Shown here piece after piece: positions 34,622-37,881 of a stretch of DNA of 37,881 nt; position 1 is the stretch's first letter; the number at the start of each line of letters is the position of its first letter. Below the pieces are notes generated by a model, which did not search any database, was not told the DNA's origin, and saw nothing but the letters and a program-made list of their open reading frames with translations. Origin of the DNA: Gemmatimonadota bacterium (GTDB lineage Bacteria > Gemmatimonadota > Gemmatimonadetes > Longimicrobiales > Gaopeijiaceae); assembly GCA_009692205.1 (NCBI GenBank), contig SHZR01000025.1, positions 1 to 37,881 on the forward strand, written 5' to 3'. A program made the position numbers and the translations under genes.

Positions 34622-35347
34622 TCAGGAGAGGATCGGAGGCGCCGGAAGCGCAGGAGTCCCGAACACGATTTCCGTGATCGCCTTGAGGCTCCGGCGGCCG
34701 TAACGGAAGGGAATGACCAGTCGGAGCGGAGCACCATGATCCGCGGGAATCGGCTCGTCATTCATCATCCAGGCCAGCATCACCTGACGGTGCCGAAGCG
34801 TCTCGATGTCCTCGTCCACGTATTGTCCATCCGTGGCGAGGAAGCGGGCATACTGCGCGCCGGGAACCAGGCCGAGCATGTCTGCGAAGTCGCTGAAGCG
34901 CACGCCCGTCCACTTCACGATGCCGTGAGGAACAGGGGCACCGCACTGCAGGAGGTACGTGCCTGAGACCCGCGGTAGGCGCTCGAGATCGGCGAACCGC
35001 AGGGTGCCTCGAAGGCGGGCCAGGCCCCTCGTGTCCACTTTGATCGCCATCTGTCGATAGTCGTACTCCCCGGGGGGCGTGGTGCGGTCGGCGGTCCGCC
35101 ACATCAACGGTCCCTCGATCGGGCCGGCTGCGCTCTCGGGATGCTCTGGCGCGGATCCGTCTGGGTTGAGGGGCAGAGGTACGGGGAAGCCCTCACGGAG
35201 TGGCGTTTCCATCAACGTGCCAGGCCATTCCTGCGTCTGTTGGGGCGCGGCCTGCGCGGCGATCCGACCCGCGCTGATCATCCCCAGGGAAAGACCGGCC
35301 AAGGTGGAACTCGAGAGGGCGAGTGCGTCACGCCGTGTGATATCCAT
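34622..35347 (-). CDS. Tat-exported sulfite-oxidase-fold molybdopterin oxidoreductase
   Basis: This 241-residue protein begins MDITRRDALALSSSTLAGLS, a twin-arginine-type signal, so it is probably folded with cofactor before export. The mature part shows the sulfite-oxidase/MsrP fold landmarks. LRFADLERLPRVSGTYLLQC includes the cysteine expected to bind molybdenum. VKWTGVRFSDFADMLGL, then LAWMMNDEPIPADHGAPLRLVIPFRYGRR (given only as landmarks) and SLKAITEI follow. The cysteine is followed by GAPVPHGIVKW, which differs from typical sulfite oxidases, so the substrate is uncertain. No cytochrome or YedZ partner is adjacent. It lies 96 nt downstream of the MerB-like gene. Confidence 0.83.
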   Translation of the reverse strand: MDITRRDALALSSSTLAGLSLGMISAGRIAAQAAPQQTQEWPGTLMETPLREGFPVPLPLNPDGSAPEHPESAAGPIEGPLMWRTADRTTPPGEYDYRQMAIKVDTRGLARLRGTLRFADLERLPRVSGTYLLQCGAPVPHGIVKWTGVRFSDFADMLGLVPGAQYARFLATDGQYVDEDIETLRHRQVMLAWMMNDEPIPADHGAPLRLVIPFRYGRRSLKAITEIVFGTPALPAPPILS

Positions 35348-35443
35348 TTGCGCGTCCTAACCAGTGGAATCCACAGCCCATCATGGAGCGCCTCGGAAGC
35401 AAGCGTCAAGCAGCAGGGAACGCGCTCGACAGAAGGAGCCGCG

Positions 35444-36130
35444 CTATCCGCGCAGGCTCCAAAACGAGCCAGTGAGGCCTGCAGCGGCGATGAGCGCCTC
35501 AGCTTCCTCGAGCGTGTGCCGCCGCCAGTCGGGGCTGAGCTTGTCTTTGTACCAGCCTCGGGCAAGATGCCACGCTTGGGCGGGTGTCAGGATACCACCA
35601 CGGGGCAAGTCGCGAGCTTCACACCAACGATCCACATGAGCTTCCGACCGGAAGCCGAGCATCGTGGTTCACGTGAAGCCGATATTGTCCCACCAATGAT
35701 GGGCAGGCACTGCGAAGTGGACGACGCCCTCGCTCCTCACGAGTTCGCCATCGCGTATTTCGAAGCGAAGCGCGCTGCCGCAGTCTCCGCAGGGAGCGGT
35801 AATGACCGCATCCGCATCCATGGCCGCCGGAATGCCGAGCGCATCCCAGATGCAGATGCCCCAATAGATCCTGCCTTTGGCCTGCACCCGAAACCCAGAT
35901 GGAACCGCGCAGAACGGATTGGCCGCCCAAATGCTTCCGTCATGGGGCGCCATGATCAGGACCCTGGCGCGTCCCAATTCGAACAGGGCACGCTTGACCT
36001 CATCCTCAGAGCGACCGAGAGCTCCAGCGATCTGGCCCGACTGAGGTACCCGTCCGGTCGCCGCTGCCTCCCCAAACAGATGAAGCCGCACCTCGGTCAG
36101 GAACTCGGGTGATGAAGCTCCGCTCGTCAT
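35444..36130 (-). CDS. Organomercurial-lyase (MerB)-like protein with in-frame UGA, candidate selenoprotein
   Basis: Read through one TGA (35669-35671), this gene gives 228 residues. An N-terminal winged-helix part (IAGALGRSEDEVKRALFELG) leads into NPFCAVPSGFRV and YWGICIWDALGIPAAM. APCGDCG (C114, C117) and GVVHFAVPAHHWWDNIGFT follow, then the UGA at residue 154. After it come TTMLGFRSEAHVDRWCEARD and a C-terminal block with LSPDWRR. This is the MerB family, which splits carbon-mercury bonds with two cysteines and an aspartate. As I recall the family, homologues have FTC where this gene has FT-UGA, the second catalytic cysteine position. A SECIS-like hairpin follows 19 nt later. The codons on both sides share one frame. 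No mer genes or selA/selB/selC/selD are visible. A Cys-to-stop mutation is the alternative. Confidence 0.78.
35632..35667 (-). promoter_or_regulatory. Candidate bacterial SECIS element within the MerB-like coding region
   Basis: On the minus strand GCTTCC (35655-35650) pairs with GGAAGC (35645-35640) around the tetraloop GGTC (35649-35646). ATG/CAT (35662-35660 with 35638-35636) and CCAC/GTGG (35667-35664 with 35635-35632) extend the stem, leaving a bulged G (35663) and an internal loop. The apical loop starts 19 nt after the TGA. The E. coli fdhF SECIS also presents a GGUC apical loop at about this distance. Confidence 0.7.
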
Positions 36131-36143
36131 GGCTTTCTATGCA

Positions 36144-36866
36144 CTATCCCAGGTTGTGAAACACCTTCTGGACATCGTCTTCCTGTTCCAACTGATCGAC
36201 CAACGCCAACGCTTCGGTCGCCTGATCTTCCGGTAAGTGCACGGGGTTCAGCGCGATGTATTCGAGCTCCGCGGATACGGGGGTGATGCCCCGATCTTCG
36301 AGCGCCCGCTGCATACGGCCGAAGTCCGGGAAGCCGCAGTGGACGACGAGCTGCGGCTCGCCCTTCTCACCGTTGGCCTCGCCCATCTCGTCGAGCCCGT
36401 GGTCGATCAGGTCGAGCTCGAGTGATTCGGCATCCATCCCTTCGGGCTTCAGGCGGAAGACGCCCATATGCTTGAACGCGAATGCGACGGCGCCGGTAGA
36501 CGCCAGGCTGCCCCCCGCGTGGCTGAAATGCGAGCGCAGGTTGGCGACCGTACGCGTGGGATTGTCCGTGGCGGTCTCCAGCAGCACGGCCACGCCGTGG
36601 GGCGCGTACCCCTCGTAGAGGATCTCCTCGTAGACCGCCGCGCCCTGCCCCGAGGCGCGCTTGATCGCGGACTCGACCTTGTCCATGGGCATGTTCACGG
36701 CGCGCGCATTCTGGATGACGCGCCTGAGCGTCGGGTTGTTCTCGGGGATCGGCCCAGCCGCCTTCACCGCGATCGCGATGTCTTTCCCGATGCGTGCGAA
36801 CTGCTTGGCCATACGGTCCCAGCGGCGAAACATCGTCGCCTTCCGGGTTTCGAAAATCCGTCCCAT
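36144..36866 (-). CDS. YebC/PmpR-family protein (TACO1-like)
   Basis: This 240-residue protein belongs to the YebC family, described as DNA-binding regulators and more recently as translation factors that help ribosomes at difficult motifs. It starts [20 protein letters not shown] rather than the usual MAGHSKWANIKHRK, the variant form I associate with Bacteroidota-type paralogues. Conserved stretches follow: [48 protein letters not shown]-like [17 protein letters not shown] and the [13 protein letters not shown] turn. GGAAGG lies about 9 nt before the ATG, supporting this start. It lies 14 nt upstream of the MerB-like gene on the same strand, so they may be co-transcribed. Confidence 0.92.
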   Translation of the reverse strand: MGRIFETRKATMFRRWDRMAKQFARIGKDIAIAVKAAGPIPENNPTLRRVIQNARAVNMPMDKVESAIKRASGQGAAVYEEILYEGYAPHGVAVLLETATDNPTRTVANLRSHFSHAGGSLASTGAVAFAFKHMGVFRLKPEGMDAESLELDLIDHGLDEMGEANGEKGEPQLVVHCGFPDFGRMQRALEDRGITPVSAELEYIALNPVHLPEDQATEALALVDQLEQEDDVQKVFHNLG

Positions 36867-36912
36867 TCGGTGTCCTTCCCAAGAAGTTCGTCTGGAAGCT
36901 TGACCGCCAACT

Positions 36913-37398
36913 CTACTCTGGTGCCACGAACCGAAACTCGAGGTACGTGATCGGCTCGACGATCTCGCTGTACATGTGCGCCGAACCCGCGGGGATGATG
37001 ATGATGTCCCCCTTCACCACCCTGTGCGCCTCTCCTCCCGCGATCGTTGCGGGCGTACCGTCGCGACGGACCACAGTGCCGCCCGTCACCACCGTGCCGA
37101 CACCCTCGACGATGTAGTGCATCTCCGTGTTTCCGGGATGCGCAATGGCACCGTTCGGTTCGGTCCTCCGCACCAAGCTCGACCGATACTGATCGGTGAG
37201 GGTGATCGACGCGCTGGTCAACGCGCCACCAGCGGCGATCGACTGGGCGAGAGCGGCCTGCAGGTCCGCGTTCGTCCGGAAGATCCCGGCCGAGCCTGGT
37301 GCCGGGGCCGGCGGTGGCGGGGTCGACTGTCCGGCAACTTCGCCAAAGGCGACCGCAATGAGGAGCAGCACCATGGCCATCGAAAGCGATTTCTTCAT
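36913..37398 (-). CDS. Exported cupin-domain protein
   Basis: This 161-residue protein has a signal peptide ([22 protein letters not shown], cleavage near AGQ) and a proline-rich linker. The cupin domain follows. Cupin motif 1 is [21 protein letters not shown] with HxxxxE/H ligands, and motif 2 is [17 protein letters not shown] with the last metal-ligand histidine. Cupins bind a metal and serve as enzymes or sugar-binding modules; no specific reaction is evident. It probably acts in the periplasm. It is 46 nt upstream of yebC on the same strand. The preceding 37399-37590 holds no recognisable gene. Confidence 0.84.
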   Translation of the reverse strand: MKKSLSMAMVLLLIAVAFGEVAGQSTPPPPAPAPGSAGIFRTNADLQAALAQSIAAGGALTSASITLTDQYRSSLVRRTEPNGAIAHPGNTEMHYIVEGVGTVVTGGTVVRRDGTPATIAGGEAHRVVKGDIIIIPAGSAHMYSEIVEPITYLEFRFVAPE

Positions 37399-37595
37399 GG
37401 CAGGCTCGGACCCTTCGGGCTGATGAGTGTGATCCCCGGCGAGCGGGACGTTCGGCTGGAAGCCCAGGATACTCGGAGCAGCGACACGGGGTCAAACGAG
37501 CGGGGAGCCGGTGTGCAGGCTCGCCACACTCGGCCGTGGGGTGTAGGATGAGAGGTCACAGGTTCGGAGCCTGTCAAGCCGGATGAGACGGTCGG

Positions 37596-37676
37596 GCGCC
37601 CCATGCTCTCTCGGTAGGCACAGGCGCGACTGATTCCCAAGGTCCGACAGATCGGGGCCATCTTCCGCCCCGTCAT
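37596..37676 (-). pseudogene. IS3 transposase OrfB, N-terminal stub
   Basis: MTGRKMAPICRTLGISRACA followed by YRES matches the start of IS3-type OrfB, where a short helix-turn-helix precedes the DDE integrase domain. A -1 shift on the A-AAA-AAG run in orfA would join the two frames in the normal IS3 manner (KKKTPLLRRVQA into orfB). After about residue 27 the sequence no longer resembles a transposase and the DDE domain is absent. Confidence 0.68.
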
Positions 37677-37881
37677 CGCTTGGACACGCCGTAGTAGCGG
37701 GGTCTTTTTTTTACCTCGTCCCGCGCAGCCTGGAGAATCTCGACCTCCATGGTCTTCTTTCCCAGCGCCCGCTCGAGACCCCGAATACGATTCTGCGCCG
37801 CACGGAGCTCGCTGAGCGGCACCACTTCCTCGTTCGCGCTGACCGCCGCCGAGCTACCGTTCGCGCTCAGGTGGTGCCATC
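37673..37881 (-). pseudogene. IS3 transposase OrfA, C-terminal part
   Basis: The partial frame ends with VVPLSELRAAQNRIRGLERA, then LGKKTMEVEILQAARDEVKK, RPRYYGVSKR and a TGA. The leucine-zipper-like helix with ALGKKTMEVEIL is typical of IS3 OrfA proteins, which bind the element ends. The stop overlaps the orfB ATG (ATGA). The N-terminal helix-turn-helix lies outside the window. Transposition is unlikely because orfB is truncated. Confidence 0.72.

Larger units (their letters stand above)
37596..37881 (-). mobile_element. IS3-family insertion sequence remnant
   Basis: This contains the C-terminal end of orfA and the first about 27 codons of orfB of an IS3-type element, joined at an A8G slippery run (37704-37712), on the minus strand. 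Recognisable similarity stops at about 37596 with no visible terminal inverted repeat, so the 3' part of the element is missing. The other end lies beyond the window. Confidence 0.7.

Noticed and set aside
35444-35662. A separate 72-residue gene after the MerB-like frame
   Set aside because: It is in the same frame as the upstream half, begins 6 nt after the TGA, has no ribosome-binding site and contains only the C-terminal part of the MerB-like family. It is better read as the continuation of one protein.
37490-37585. A tRNA gene (including tRNA-Sec) on the plus strand
   Set aside because: There is a T-arm-like hairpin followed by CAAGCCGG, but no matching 5' acceptor strand, no D-arm and no convincing anticodon arm. 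No UCA anticodon loop is present.

Overview
The window is high-GC, gene-dense bacterial chromosome from a Gram-negative organism. The evidence is an outer-membrane-type beta-barrel, several lipoprotein signals, a Tat signal and housekeeping genes. The mix of a class II (B12) ribonucleotide reductase, a secreted gluzincin/PD40/Omp85-type fusion protein and a Bacteroidota-style YebC paralogue recalls Gemmatimonadota or a neighbouring phylum. That placement is an inference from gene content, not a phylogeny.

Layout. Positions 1-554 hold the 5' end of tuf and tRNA-Thr(GGT), tRNA-Gly(TCC) and tRNA-Tyr(GTA), all on the minus strand. Positions 778-1314 hold a decayed RHH/PIN toxin-antitoxin pair with a perfect inverted repeat at its start, followed by tRNA-Thr(TGT) and a frameshifted exported M20 peptidase. 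Positions 3540-9218 form a minus-strand operon (yihY-like, smpB, N-acetylmuramoyl-L-alanine amidase, pyrD, pyrF, cysS) whose members nearly all overlap by 1-4 nt. Positions 9310-13440 hold a YtxH-like protein, then pyk, an MBL-fold hydrolase and pgi. RNase D, a DksA/TraR zinc-finger protein and a YggX-like protein follow. Positions 15669-22073 are minus-strand: ornithine aminotransferase, a TMEM45/DUF716 membrane protein, a glutaminyl-cyclase-like lipoprotein, a TPR protein and nrdJ. Positions 22347-30454 hold the gluzincin/propeller/barrel protein, an unknown membrane protein, a GT39-like membrane glycosyltransferase coupled to murQ, and a divergent gamma-glutamyltransferase lipoprotein. Positions 30496-34601 hold an ABC exporter, a lipoprotein SNase, ychF and a GNAT enzyme. 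Positions 34622-37398 hold a Tat-exported molybdopterin oxidoreductase, an organomercurial-lyase-like gene, yebC and an exported cupin. The window ends in an IS3-family remnant.

Most notable: the organomercurial-lyase-like gene (35444-36130, minus) is interrupted by one in-frame TGA at 35669-35671. As I recall the family, this is the position of the active-site cysteine. The frame stays open and family-like for 74 more codons. Nineteen nucleotides after the TGA is a stem-loop with a GGUC apical tetraloop, closely resembling the E. coli fdhF SECIS. I read this as a candidate selenocysteine-containing MerB-family protein. The main alternative is a recent Cys-to-stop mutation. No selenocysteine machinery is visible in the window.
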